Shown here: one piece after another, positions 12,808 to 24,911 of the stretch
Layout of the letters: the number at the start of each line of letters is the position of its first letter
How positions within the stretch are numbered: the stretch's first letter is position 1
DNA from: Anthonomus grandis grandis
Lineage: Eukaryota; Arthropoda; Insecta; Coleoptera; Curculionidae
Direction of reading: 5' to 3'
DNA: 64,000 nucleotides
NCBI RefSeq assembly: GCF_022605725.1
Contig: NC_065549.1
Coordinates: 1,612,001 to 1,676,000 of the forward strand
The notes under the pieces: model-generated
The model's database searches: none
Told to the model about the DNA's origin: nothing
The model's input: the letters and a program-made list of their open reading frames with translations, nothing else
Translations under genes and position numbers: made by a program

Positions 12808-14578
12808 ATACTAAGAAGTAATAGTACTATTACTCTTTTAAGAAAGACTGATATCCTTTCTTATACGACGGAAACCCTACAAAAAGCCCTAGATGCTATA
12901 AGGACCGACGGAAAGAAAATTAGGGAAGTAGGAAGATGCTTTAAAATACCAGAATCTACCCTTAGAAAAAAGTTGTTGGAAGATGATCTTAAACTACCTC
13001 GATTGGGCCGTAAAACTGTATTTTCTAAAGAAATAGAGTGTGAATTAAAAGATTATGTTCTGCTGCTCTCAAAATTGTTTTTTGGGTTGATACCTGATGG
13101 TCTAGGAAGGCTTGCATTTAGGTATGCAGAACAAAATAATATTATTCACAACTTTAATCGAGAAAAGGGACTAGCTGGAAAAGCATGGTTTTATGGATTT
13201 CTAAACAGCGATTTTTTTCTGCGACAGCCTGAGGGCACGAGTTTAAATCGGATTTCATCTTTTAATAAAGAATCTGTAGAACTATTTTATTCTTATCTTA
13301 AGATTCTTATGCAAAAGTTTAAATTTCAACCAAGCAGAATATTTAACATGGACGAAACAGGCATTACAACGGTTCAAGCTATATCCCCGAGTAAGAATGT
13401 CAACGACTCTGCAAAAAATTTACCCTTAGGTGCCTTGTACAAATGTTCAAAGAACGGTTGGATTAACTCTGAGCTATTTGTTGAGTGGTTGTCTCATTTT
13501 GCGAAACATGCAAAGCCTACTGCATCTGATCCTGTCCTATTGGTTTTAGACAACCATTCAAGCCATATTTCGATTTTGGCTTATAATTTTTGTAAAGGAA
13601 ATAATATTAATATGGTTTCTCTTCCTCCCCACACAAAGTCAGATCGTCTTCAGCCATTGGATCTAACTTTTTTTAGTCCACTTAAAAATGCTTTCTACAG
13701 AGAATACGATCTTCATTTATCTACTTCTGGAAATCAAAAAATAACAGAATATGACGTATCTGAATTATTAAACAGAACATTCATGAAAGTCGCCACCATG
13801 GAGAAAGCTGTCTCTCAGGGTTCCGCACTTCAGGAATTTATCCACTAAATCCAGACAGATTTAGTGAGTATGATTTTACCCCTTCTAGGCAAAACGCAAA
13901 TTGCACTGTTGTTAGCAGCGACGAAAATCATCCACCCTTATCCAGACCAGAAGCTAAGCTGTTTCATTGCCAAATAGTTCTGAACCAGAAGAAAAGGATT
14001 CTTTGCCAGAGTCTAGACAAACATCTTTAATTGACTATACCAATCCTCGGCCAGGTACATCGAAAGAGAACTCTTTCCTTTCTATGGCTCCTATACCAAC
14101 AAAAAAAGTTATTAAAGGAGTTAAAAAAAAGCAACGTTCAAAAATCCTTACAAGCACTCTGGTTAGGGAAGAACTAAAAATCGCTGACGAAAAGAAGAGA
14201 GTAAGAGAAGAAAACTTAAGAAAAAAGGAAAATTACTCCAAAAGAAAATGTTATGAAACACAAGATACAAAAACACTTAAAGGAAAACAAAAAAAAAGAA
14301 AGAGAGATGCCACACCTGAGACATCCGATGATTCATTGGAAAATGAATTGTCTGAGATATACGACGATGATGAGTTAGACGATATTGATGAATTTAACTT
14401 TATGCCGCCTTCTCCAAAAATGCCCTCAAAACCCAACGAGATACGTTGTATTTGTGGAGAAGTTGGCAAAAATCGAGAACTATGGTACCGCTGTGTTATG
14501 TGTGCTTCTTGGAACCACGCAGCATGCACGTCTGCTGATACTTCAGAAAATTACATCTGCCACTACTGTTTAAATTAA
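12808..14578 (+). pseudogene. pogo/Jerky-like transposase with PHD finger, frameshifted
   Basis: The frame is open from 12808, without a clear ATG; an HTH_psq-like segment lies at 12841-12990 (KIREVGRCFKIPESTLRKK). A CENP-B-type second HTH follows, ending in WFYGFLNSD. The DDE_1 catalytic domain shows three acidic positions: MDETG (about 13348), LDNHSSH (about 13548) and QPLDLTFF (about 13651). Between the first two, residues normally present in the family appear to be missing: SPSKN joins almost directly to the YKCSKNGW block, suggesting an in-frame deletion. A single-base loss near 13830 ends the frame at 13848. Translation of the next segment in another frame continues with YPLNPDRFSEYDF, typical of the family after the DDE core. 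A second shift near 13960 leads into 13967-14578, which is lysine/acid rich and ends in a C4HC3 PHD finger (CIC, CVMC, NHAAC, CHYC). Not functional as it stands. Confidence 0.8.
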
Positions 14579-14674
14579 GGCTCTATACTGCTGTTTAAAT
14601 ATTACTACTAAAAAATTAACTACTTTAAATGTTAATATTTAAAAATAAATAATTTTTTAAAACAGATATTTCCT

Positions 14675-14733
14675 GCGCACGATTACCTATAACCCTTGCG
14701 CATCATTGCCCGTCGGGGCGGGTAATTATGTGC
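14675..14733 (-). repeat. Right terminal inverted repeat of the pogo/Jerky-like element
   Basis: Inverted copies of the motif GGGTAATNRTGCGC at 14675-14688 and 14698-14711 mirror the left end. An extra direct copy (GGGTAATTATGTGC) follows at 14720-14733. Confidence 0.65.
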
Positions 14734-14739
14734 AAATGG

Positions 14740-16000
14740 TTTTTTATTTTTGTTTAACTTTATACTTGCGTAGTAGATTTTAGTAGAGTATTTTTTTTTA
14801 TATATATATATACATTAATAAGTAATACATTTCATAGCATTTTTAAAACTAATTTAAAAACCACTATTTTGTATCTTATATATTTTGTATATTAAATTAT
14901 AATAAATAGTTTTATAAAATTAAAAATTAAATAAATATTTTATGCAAAAACATTGATTTTCATCAACACAATCCTTACACCCCCCACCCACCCCAAACAT
15001 TTGCCCAGTTAGAAATTCTATTGAAAGATCACCGTTTTTCGTCCATAATACCCAATCAAATAGCACTGTTTATATATTGAATATTTATTAATATAAATAT
15101 ATATAATTATATAAAATTTAAATAAACAAACTGTGTTATTAGATTTGTTATTAACGACGAAACCAGCATGGGTATTATTTTGGAAAACAATGATTTTTTT
15201 AAACAATTTCTTACTGGTAAGCTGTGTGGGGTGGGTGGGGGGGCTAAGGGTAGGGCTAATGAAAAACGATTTTTCTGCAGAAAATAATTGACTGAGAAAA
15301 AAATGCTTTTTAGGAAAATTGTAGATAATAAAAAAATCTATAGTTTTTGTATCTATACTTTTCTCATATAACCTTAAGGTTTTCGAGTAAAATGTGAAAA
15401 AAATCCAATTTTATTTCTCGAAAACAAGACGTATCGCTATGAAAATTGCAGTATTTCTGTCATTTTTTAACGCAAATAAGTGGAAATTCACTTTTTTTTT
15501 AAGATAAGTCACTTTTCATTCCACCTTAAATATTTTATGAAATTCTTCTGAAAAATCGTTGTTTTTCATCCATATGATCCAATCTAATAACGCTATTTTT
15601 ATACTAAATATTTATAAATAAAATTAGATTAAATTTAAACAAACAGTGCTATTAAATTAAATATAAAATATATATTTTCTGCAAAAACATTGTTTTTTAT
15701 CAACTCAACCCTTACACCCCCCACCCACCCCAAATATTTTCCCAGTTAGAAATTCTTTTGAAGTCACTGTTTTTCGTCCATAATATCCATAGCACTGTTT
15801 TTGTATTGATATTATACATATATATAATTATTGTTATAATATTTAAAATTGCAATAGCTGTGTCATTTTTTATTGCAAATAAGTGGTAATTCAGTTATTT
15901 TAAGATAGTTTTAAAAAAATTATCCTAAAATAATGACATCGATATAACATATATTCCACTGTTTAGGATATGGTATACTTTTCATACACGTATATATCTT
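14740..16000. repeat. R5 foldback repeat, copy 1 right part plus a partial second copy
   Basis: C-rich arm (ACCCCCCACCCACCCC) near 14980-14996. Its inverse (GGGGTGGGTGGGGGGG) lies at 15226-15242, followed by GCTAAGGGTAGGG. The flanking text (TGCAAAAACATTG, CCAGTTAGAAATTCT, GTCCATAATACCCAATC) pairs with its inverted version downstream. A second partial unit begins near 15530 and repeats the C-rich arm at 15715-15731. Equivalent blocks lie at 55980-56760 and 57260-58210. Confidence 0.8.
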
Positions 16001-16444
16001 ATCTAATGCAATAATGGTATATCAAACACAAAGAAATTTAGAAAAATGCATTAACGTGTATGAAACAATAATTATACCAAATAAGATTGGCTCAAAACTA
16101 AACAAGGACTTAAAAAATTGAATTTATTTTAGAAAAATGCAGTGGCGTATTTTTTTTTTATGAAATGATATTTACGATAAATCCCTTATGGACGCCATTG
16201 GTAAAAATTGATTTTTTTCTTTTATGTTGAAAAATGCCCCATGATGCATAAAACAGATCTGAAAAAAAATTAAAGGTATTTAAAAAAATCTAATTTCATT
16301 AATCGCGTTTTATAAACTTCTTTAAATAGTATACAATATACCATACTTAAACGTTTAACTTTTATAAAATAATAATTGCATATTATTAAAATGTAATAAA
16401 AGTTCAACCAAAAATGTACATCTGATGTAAACCAAAAATAAACG

Positions 16445-16450
16445 TTTATT
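16445..16450 (-). terminator. Candidate poly(A) signal for bab
   Basis: AATAAA on the minus strand, about 395 bp downstream of the TGA at 16847-16845. It is the first canonical hexamer I found downstream of the stop. AATAAA is common by chance in DNA this AT-rich. Confidence 0.35.
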
Positions 16451-16763
16451 TAACTATCGTGTGCTGCTTGGGATATATCAAATTTTCTAATCAAAGGTTT
16501 AAAAAAAACGTGTATGATATGTATGAGGAAGCTACCTCCTATGACTTCCATCAAAGATATTGAAGATAATTGCACAAAAAAATCGAAACGTCGAACATTA
16601 GAACAACAATTCCCTTTCTCTAAAACCAACATTGGGTCACAACGAAATAATCATCATATCGAATACAACCCGGACCCGAACTAATTCATTGTACCTCTAT
16701 ATATAGTCGCCGATTCATTGTACTAGCAACTCTAACAACAATACGTCAAGTAAAAAGTGTCGT

Positions 16764-16794
16764 TGGGGGCTGGGGGGGGGGGGGGGGAGGGGGG
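16764..16794 (+). repeat. Poly-G tract in the bab 3' UTR
   Basis: A long, slightly interrupted G run on the plus strand that reads as a poly-C tract in the bab transcript, about 50 bp past the stop codon. Confidence 0.8.
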
Positions 16795-16844
16795 AATTTA
16801 TCACAAATGGTACGTTAGGCCTCGGGGGGCGAAACGCTCGCCCT

Positions 16845-17053
16845 TCACTCGCCCCGGCACTCGGTCATCGGTTCCATTTTTATCGAGGGCATGTGGGTGT
16901 CTTTGGGCCGCGGGGTCGACGACGTGCTGTGGATCGGTTTCACCAGGTCGTCGATGTCCTCTTGAAAAAGGTTCTCCGGGCGTGGCGAGGTGAACGACCT
17001 CGCCGGCTTGTAGGTCATTCCTGACACGCCGATTCCTACGTCCATATTATTTC
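16845..17053 (-). CDS. bab: bric-a-brac, last coding exon (C-terminus)
   Basis: Acceptor ATTCTAG at 17060-17054. The exon starts with GA, which completes a GGA codon with the G left by exon 28683-28392 (phase 1). It encodes 69 residues ending in CRGE and a TGA at 16847-16845. The segment FTSPRPENLFQEDIDDLVKP is the kind of conserved acidic C-terminal block I associate with Bab proteins, followed by KMEPMTECRGE. GC content is markedly higher than in the surrounding DNA, which also supports real coding. The intron separating it from the previous exon is 11.3 kb and is mostly satellite C and transposons. Confidence 0.8.
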
Positions 17054-17149
17054 CTAGAATAAATTATTAATTTTTTATTTTAGTATAACAGTAGAATCAT
17101 CAATATCGAGCAGACTATACAGGCCCGGCAAGTTTTTGTTACAATATAG

Positions 17150-17730
17150 AGGATAAAATAATGATTGACCGACGATACCATGATGATAGCGCAGATAGTT
17201 TAGAAGCACTGTAGATGATATTACGCAGCTTAGTCAACAATACGGTCTTAATATAAACGTAAAGGAAACGAAACAAATGATCATTAGCAATAAAGATATA
17301 AATGGAGATCACCTGTGTGTCAACGAAACTCGAATTGACTGTTGTTCAATAATATTGCTACCTTGGAACCATCATATCTGAGCAATGGGACAGTGCACAA
17401 GAAAGAAAATGTCGTATGTGAAAAGGGCAATTAAGATGTAACGTAAACTTCTGGACACTCACAGAAGCCACCATTAAGCATCTGGAAGCATTTGAGTTGT
17501 ATAGAAGAATGTTCAGAATACCGTGGACATGTGAGTTGTTACTCATTAAAAAAAGAAAACTAGAATATCTGGAGAGCATGTTATGAGAAATAAAGATCGA
17601 TACTCCCTACTGCACACTATAATACAAGGAAAGGTGTTGGTGAAAGGGGTCCAGGAAGAAGAAGGCCATCATGGTTGCGAAATCTACGGACGTGGATTGG
17701 GAAAAGGTTAGTAGAACTGCTTCCAGCTGT
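17150..17730 (+). pseudogene. LINE reverse transcriptase 3' fragment (RTE-like)
   Basis: Translation in shifting frames gives pieces of a non-LTR ORF2 C-terminus: DSLEAL, LNINVKETKQMIIS, DINGDHLCVNETRID, TLTEATIKHLEAFELYRRM, a KRKLEYLESMLRNKD-like block and GPGRRRPSWLRNLRTW. This order is the region after the YADD box in the RTE-like LINEs common in insects. Several frameshifts and stops break it. It lies in the last bab intron on the opposite strand and ends in a GAA tail. The endonuclease fragment at 47155-47625 is of the same general type. Confidence 0.7.
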
Positions 17731-17733
17731 TAG

Positions 17734-17765
<32 letters not shown>

Positions 17766-17776
17766 GAAGAAGAAGA
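17731..17776 (+). repeat. (GAA)n tail of the LINE fragment
   Basis: About 15 GAA/AGA triplets directly follow the end of the LINE coding remnant, as a 3' tail of simple repeats would. Confidence 0.8.
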
Positions 17777-17939
17777 GAACAAAACATAACCTTACTTTTA
17801 AGAACAAAACGTGTAGAGTTGAACGTTTTGAATCTTTATTGAAATTCGAATCATACGAATGGCAATAACTTAAAAATGAGTACGTTAGTTCGTACTAAAT
17901 CATGAATGACGACGAACTATTGTACAATTTATTGTGATA

Positions 17940-20900
17940 ATTATATACAAATTATTGTGACGAACTATGTCAAACATGGCCGAACGAAAAGTGCTGTAGC
18001 TCATTTATTTTTGCATTTCAAGCAACGTTTCGTACTTGCCATTCATCCTCAGGAATCTCTCTAAACTCTCAAAAAAATTCAAAATTTCTCTTAAAACTTA
18101 TTAAGAGTATCACTCAAAAGTGTCTTAACTTTTGTACTTATTTTAGCCTGCCATGGGTTCATTTTTCACAAATCTGAGTCTAACTCAGAAGGTTCTTAAG
18201 CCACAACAACTCTTTATATATGAAATTCTTTATTAAAAATCTTGTTATTTTTTAGTGAAAGTCTCATAAAAATCCTTCAAATAATTTTTGAGTTATCGTG
18301 CGTAGAAGTTGAATTTTTGTCAAAAAACATTGTCATCAATTATGACCGAACCAAAAGCGCTGTAGATAATTAATTTTGGCACTTAAAACAAAGTTTCGTA
18401 TACGGAATTCATCCTCAGGAATCCCACTGGACTTTCCGAAAAAAAATATAAAAAATGACAAACTTTTTGAGTATTACTCAATAGTGTCTCAATATGACGT
18501 ATTTTCGATTCAATTCTCAAAAATGTAAGTTTAGCCTCGTCTGGGTCCATCTCTCACAAATATGATTGTAACTCAGAAAGTTCTTAAGCCACGACAACTC
18601 TTTATATATGAAATTCTTTGTTAAGAATCGTGTTATTTTTTAGTGAAAGCCTCATAAAAATCCTTCAAATAATTTTTGAGTTATCGTGAGTAGAAGTTGA
18701 ATTTTTGTCAAAAAACATTGTCATCAATTATAATCGAACCAAAAGCGCTGTAGATGAATAATTTTGGCACTTAAAACAAGGTTTCGTATACGGAATTCAT
18801 CCTCAGGAATCCCACTGGACTCTCCAAAAAGAAAAACTAAAAATGCCCCAAAAACTTATTGAGTATTACTCAATAGTGTCTCAATATGAAGTGTTTTAGA
18901 TTCAATTCTCAAAGATCTAAGTTTATCCTTCACAAATTTGATTGTAACTCAGAAAGTTCTTAAGCCACAACAATTCTTTATATATGAAATTCTTTATTAA
19001 GAATGATGTTATTTTTTAGTGAAAGCCTCATAAAAATCCCTTTAATAATTTTTGAGTTATCGTGGGTAGAAGTTGAATTTTTGTGAAAAACATTGCCATC
19101 GATTACGACCGAACCAAAAGCGCTGTAGATGATTAATTTTGGCACTTAAAACAAAGTTTCGTATACGGAATTCATCCACAAGAATCCCACTGGACTTTCC
19201 GAAAAAAAAACTAAAAATGACAAACTTTTTGAGTATTACTCAATAGTGTTTCAATATGACGTGTTTTAGATTCAATTCTCAAAAATCTAAATTTAACCTC
19301 GTCTGGGTCCATCCTTCACAAATTTGATTGTAACTCAGAAAGTTCTTAAGCGACGACAACTCTTTATATATGAAATTCTTTATTAAGAATGGTGTTATTT
19401 TTTAATGAAAGCCTCATAAAAACCCCTTTAACAATTTTTGAGTTATCGTGCGTAGAAGTTGAATTTTTGTCAAAAAACGTTGTCATCAATTATGACCGAA
19501 CCAAAAGCGCTGTAGATAATTAATTTTGGCGCTTAAAACAAGGTTTCGTATACGGAATTCATCCTCAGGAATCCCACGAGACTTTCCGAAAAAAAAACTA
19601 AAAATGACAAACTTTTTGAGTATTACTCAATAGTGTCTCAATATGAAGTGTTTTAGATTCAATTCTCAAAAATCTAAGTTTATCCTTCAAAAAATTGATT
19701 GTAACTCAGAAAGTTCTTAAGCCACAACAACTCTTTATATATGAAATTCTTTATTAAGAATGATGTTATTTTTTAGTGAAAGCCTCATAAAAATCCTTCA
19801 AATCATTTTTGAGTTATCGTGAGTAGAAGTTGAATTTTTGTCAAAAAACATTGTCATCAATTATAATCGAACCAAAAGCGCTGTAGATGATTAATTTTGG
19901 CACTTAAAACAAGGTTTCGTATATGGAATTCATCCTCAGGAATCCCACTGGACTCTCCAAAAAAAAACTAAAAATGCTCCAAAAACTTATTGAGTATTAC
20001 TCAATAGTGTCTCAATATGAAGTGTTTTAGATTCAATTCTCAAAGATCTAAGTTTATCCTTCACAAATTTGATTGTAACTCAGAAAGTTCTTAAGCCACA
20101 AAAATTCTTTATATATGAAATTCTTTACTAAGAATCATGTTATTTTTTAGTGAAAGCCTCATAAAAATCCTTCAAATAATTTTTGAGTTATCGTGGGTAG
20201 AAGTTGAATTTTTGTGAAAAACATTGTCATCAATTATGATCGAACCAAAAGCGCTGTAGATAATTAATTTTGGCACTTAAAACAAAGTTTCGTATACGGA
20301 ATTCATCCTCAGGAATCCCACTGGACTTTCCGAAAAAAAATATAAAAAATGACAAACTTTTTGAGTATTACTCAATAGTGTCTCAATATGACGTATTTTA
20401 GATTCAATTCTCAAAAATCTAAGTTTATCTTTCACAAATTTGATTGTAACTCAGAAAGTTCTTAAGCCACGACAACTCTTTATATATGAAATTCTTTATT
20501 AAAAATCGTGTTATTTTTTAGTGAAAGCCTCATAAAAATCCTTTAAATAATTTTTGAGTTATCGTGGGTAGAAGTTGAATTTTTGTGAAAAACATTGTCA
20601 TCAATTATGATCGAACCAAAAATGCTGTAGATGAATAATTTTGGCACTTAAAACAGGGTTTCGTATACGGAATTCATCCTCAGGAATCCCACTGGACTCT
20701 CCAAAAAGAAAAACTAAAAATGCCCCAAAAACTTATTGAGTATTACTCAATAGTGTCTCAATATGAAGTGTTTTAGATTCAATTCTCAAAGATCTAAGTT
20801 TATCCTTTACAAATTTGATTGTAACTCAGAAAGTTCTTAAGCCACAAAAATTCTTTATATATGAAATTCTTTACTAAGAATCATGTTATTTTTTAGTGAA

Positions 20901-23900
20901 AGCCTCATAAAAATCCTTCAAATAATTTTTGAGTTATCGTGGGTAGAAGTTGAATTTTTGTGAAAAACATTGTCATCAATTATGATCGAACCAAAAGCGC
21001 TGTAGATAATTAATTTTGGCACTTAAAACAAAGTTTCGTATACGGAATTCATCCTCAGGAATCCCACTGGACTTTCCGAAAAAAAATATAAAAAATGACA
21101 AACTTTTTGAGTATTACTCAATAGTGTCTCAATATGACGTATTTTAGATTCAATTCTCAAAAATCTAAGTTTATCTTTCACAAATTTGATTGTAACTCAG
21201 AAAGTTCTTAAGCCACGACAACTCTTTATATATGAAATTCTTTATTAAAAATCGTGTTATTTTTTAGTGAAAGCCTCATAAAAATCCTTTAAATAATTTT
21301 TGAGTTATCGTGGGTAGAAGTTGAATTTTTGTGAAAAACATTGTCATCAATTATGATCGAACCAAAAATGCTGTAGATGAATAATTTTGGCACTTAAAAC
21401 AGGGTTTCGTATACGGAATTCATCCTCAGGAATCCCATGGGACTTTCTGAAAAAAAAACTAAAAATGACAAACTTTTTGAGTATTACTCAATAGTGTCTC
21501 AATATGACGTATTTTCGATTCAATTCTCAAAAATGTAAGTTTAGCCTCGTCTGGGTCCATCTCTCACAAATATGATTGTAACTCAGAAAGTTCTTAAGCC
21601 ACGACAACTCTTTATATATGAAATTCTTTGTTAAGAATCGTGTTATTTTTTAGTGAAAGCCTCATAAAAATCCTTCAAATAATTTTTGAGTTATCGTGAG
21701 TAGAAGTTGAATTTTTGTCAAAAAACATTGTCATCAATTATAATCGAACCAAAAGCGCTGTAGATGAATAATTTTGGCACTTAAAACAAGGTTTCGTATA
21801 CGGAATTCATCCTCAGGAATCCCACTGGACTCTCCAAAAAGAAAAACTAAAAATGCCCCAAAAACTTATTGAGTATTACTCAATAGTGTCTCAATATGAA
21901 GTGTTTTAGATTCAATTCTCAAAGATCTAAGTTTATCCTTCACAAATTTGATTGTAACTCAGAAAGTTCTTAAGCCACAACAATTCTTTATATATGAAAT
22001 TCTTTATTAAGAATGATGTTATTTTTTAGTGAAAGCCTCATAAAAATCCCTTTAATAATTTTTGAGTTATCGTGGGTAGAAGTTGAATTTTTGTGAAAAA
22101 CATTGCCATCGATTACGACCGAACCAAAAGCGCTGTAGATGATTAATTTTGGCACTTAAAACAAAGTTTCGTATACGGAATTCATCCACAAGAATCCCAC
22201 TGGACTTTCCGAAAAAAAAACTAAAAATGACAAACTTTTTGAGTATTACTCAATAGTGTTTCAATATGACGTGTTTTAGATTCAATTCTCAAAAATCTAA
22301 ATTTAACCTCGTCTGGGTCCATCCTTCACAAATTTGATTGTAACTCAGAAAGTTCTTAAGCGACGACAACTCTTTATATATGAAATTCTTTATTAAGAAT
22401 GGTGTTATTTTTTAATGAAAGCCTCATAAAAACCCCTTTAACAATTTTTGAGTTATCGTGCGTAGAAGTTGAATTTTTGTCAAAAAACGTTGTCATCAAT
22501 TATGACCGAACCAAAAGCGCTGTAGATAATTAATTTTGGCGCTTAAAACAAGGTTTCGTATACGGAATTCATCCTCAGGAATCCCACGAGACTTTCCGAA
22601 AAAAAAACTAAAAATGACAAACTTTTTGAGTATTACTCAATAGTGTCTCAATATGAAGTGTTTTAGATTCAATTCTCAAAAATCTAAGTTTATCCTTCAA
22701 AAAATTGATTGTAACTCAGAAAGTTCTTAAGCCACAACAACTCTTTATATATGAAATTCTTTATTAAGAATGATGTTATTTTTTAGTGAAAGCCTCATAA
22801 AAATCCTTCAAATCATTTTTGAGTTATCGTGAGTAGAAGTTGAATTTTTGTCAAAAAACATTGTCATCAATTATAATCGAACCAAAAGCGCTGTAGATGA
22901 TTAATTTTGGCACTTAAAACAAGGTTTCGTATATGGAATTCATCCTCAGGAATCCCACTGGACTCTCCAAAAAAAAACTAAAAATGCTCCAAAAACTTGT
23001 TAAGTATTACTCAATAGTGTCTCAATATGAAGTGTTTAAGATTCAATTCTCAAAAATCTAAATTTATGCTTCACAAATTCAATTGTAACTCAGAAAGTTC
23101 TTAAGCCACAACAATTTTTTATATATGAAATTCTTTATTAAGAATCGTGTTATTTTTTAGTGGAAGCCTCATAAAAATCCTTCAAATAATTTTTGAGTTA
23201 TCATGGGTAGAAGTTGAATTTTTGTGAAAAACATTGTCATCAATTATGACCGAACCAAAAGCGCTGTAGATAATTAATTTTGGCGCTTAAAACAAGGTTT
23301 CGTATACGGAATTCATCCTCAGGAATCCTACTGGACTTTCCGAAAAAAAAATTAAAAATGACAAACTTTTTGAGTATTACTCAATAGTATCTCAATATGA
23401 AGTGTTTTAGATTCAATTCTCAAAAATCTAAGTTTATCCTTCAAAAAATTGATTGTAACTCAGAAAGTTCTTAAGCCACGACAACCCTTTATATATGAAA
23501 TTCTTTATTAAGAATCCTGTTATTTTTTAGTGAAAACCTCATAAAAATCCTTCAAATAATTTTTGAGTTATCGTGGGTAGAAGTTGAATTTTTGTGAAAA
23601 ACATTGTCATCGATTATGACCGAACCAAAAGCGCTGTAGATGAATAATTTTGGCACTTAAAACAAGGTTTCGTATACGGAATTCATGCTTAGTAATCCTT
23701 GCAGATTCTCTGAAAAAAAATGTTATTGAGTATCATTCAATAGTGTCTCAATATAAATTTAGTTCTCAAAAATCCCATTTTAGCTTGGCTTGGGTTGATC
23801 TCTCACAAATCTGAGTCTAACTCAGAAAATTCTTATGCCACAATAATTATTTATATATAAAATTCTTTACTGGGAATCAGGTTATTTTTAAATGACACCC

Positions 23901-24180
23901 TCATGAATATCTCTTAAATAATTTTTGAGTTATCGTGCGTGGGTGGAAGTTGAATTTTTGTGAAACACGTTGCCATCAATTTATGACCAAATCAAAAGTG
24001 CTTTAAATTATTAATTTTTGGTATCTCAAACTAAGTTTCGTATATAAAATGCATCCTCGGGAATCCCTTTAGAATCTCTTCTCCCTCAAAAGCTTTTGAA
24101 TATTACTAGTGTCTTAGTATGAAGTATTTTCAAAAATCCAATTTTTCCTTGGGTCTTCGTCCATCCTTTACAAATCTGTT
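17940..24180. repeat. Satellite C (about 375-bp monomer, about 16 copies) in the last bab intron
   Basis: The marker TTTATATATGAAATTCTTT recurs near 18212, 18600, 18971, 19362, 19734, 20104, 20479, 20857, 21223, 21610, 21980, 22371, 22744, 23119, 23489 and 23849, at spacings of 370-391 bp. Other constant parts are ATTTTTGAGTTATCGTG, CCAAAAGCGCTGTAGAT and ATCCTCAGGAATCCCAC. The first and last monomers are clearly diverged and the core is homogenised. A four-monomer block at about 18458-19988 recurs almost unchanged 3010 bp later (21468-22998). A two-monomer block near 20040-20785 recurs 746 bp later. No coding potential. Confidence 0.95.
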
Positions 24181-24804
24181 TTTTTGCCAATTTATTTTTA
24201 CAGGAAATTTATAATATTTGCAAGATTAATGATTAATTAATGGCGAAAAATTGACCGATGTCCAACATTTAATATTCCATGTAAAAGAAATGATGCCTCT
24301 TATAAAAAATTATAAAATCGAGTAGTAAACTCCCAAATTAATATTAAAACTAGATAGTTCATTCATCATGAGCAATGGTTGAGCAATAATTAGAAATGAA
24401 AGGAGCATTTAAAATAGATCACATAAGTAAAGAAATCAATTTTTTCCGGGCAAAAACCACAGAAACACAGATAATATTAAAGCTGCTTGGGATGAATAAG
24501 GTCCCAGGTCTTTAATGTATTGGATGTGCTTCTCTTGGGATCAATTTGCTTATGAACGATACGAAGACTCATTTGTGAATGAAAAACAATGTGGCAATAG
24601 TAAATCGCTGAAAGTGCCTGTAGAAATCAAATTGGGCAGTAAGTACAAGCATTGGCTCTGAGAATCTATGAAGTTGACGCAAGGAGTATCAACGTAGAAC
24701 ATCGTTCTCTTTTGAACCAATGACTTACTATTGCTATTAAAAGTTAATACATCGACATTTATCGCACCCAAGACCTTCGTTTTGTAGTGAAACAATCAAC
24801 ATAT
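24181..24804. other. Intronic spacer, no gene supported
   Basis: Sequence of the last bab intron between satellite C and the LTR-like repeat. An 81-codon minus-strand frame (24795-24550) carries a segment faintly like the end of a retroelement protease, too weak to annotate. Confidence 0.4.
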
Positions 24805-24878
24805 AACCCTACTAGTGGAAAACATTACTATTAGTTTGACAGTAGTCGGATGTCAGTAGTCATATAAGTTATTAGGTT
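24805..24878 (+). repeat. LTR-like repeat piece, copy 1
   Basis: Starts CTAGTGGAAAACATTACTAT and ends CATATAAGTTATTA. Except for an internal repetition of the GTCAGTAGTC phrase, it matches 28343-28390 in the same orientation. The second copy abuts the splice donor of the bab exon at 28392. Confidence 0.75.
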
Positions 24879-24911
24879 ACGTTACTTTTTTCTTGTTCTT
24901 TGCACGTGTTT

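Larger units (their letters stand above)
12576..14733 (+). mobile_element. pogo/Jerky-like (Tc5-type) DNA transposon, defective
   Basis: About 2.15 kb, bounded by terminal regions built from a repeated 14-base motif GGGTAATNRTGCGC. Plus-strand copies are at 12577-12590 and 12594-12607. Inverted copies are at 14675-14688 and 14698-14711. A further direct copy lies at 14720-14733. Internally it encodes a CENP-B-type HTH, a DDE domain and a C-terminal PHD finger, broken by frameshifts. It is inserted in an R5 repeat copy. Exact ends and target duplication (TA expected) are uncertain because the terminal regions are imperfect. Confidence 0.8.
16000..16844. other. bab 3' UTR and downstream flank (minus strand)
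   Basis: AT-rich sequence downstream of the bab stop codon. It contains a candidate polyadenylation signal at 16450-16445 and a poly-G tract (poly-C on the bab strand) at about 16764-16794. The 60-codon minus-strand frame at 16450-16632 resembles nothing known. Confidence 0.5.

Noticed and set aside
17940..24180. CRISPR-like regular repeats
   Set aside because: The whole 375-bp unit is repeated with no unique spacers. This is a eukaryotic satellite.
24550..24795. Possible LTR-retrotransposon protease fragment (minus strand, YVDTPCVNF segment)
   Set aside because: Only one weak motif, with no active-site DTG/DSG and no neighbouring pol domains.
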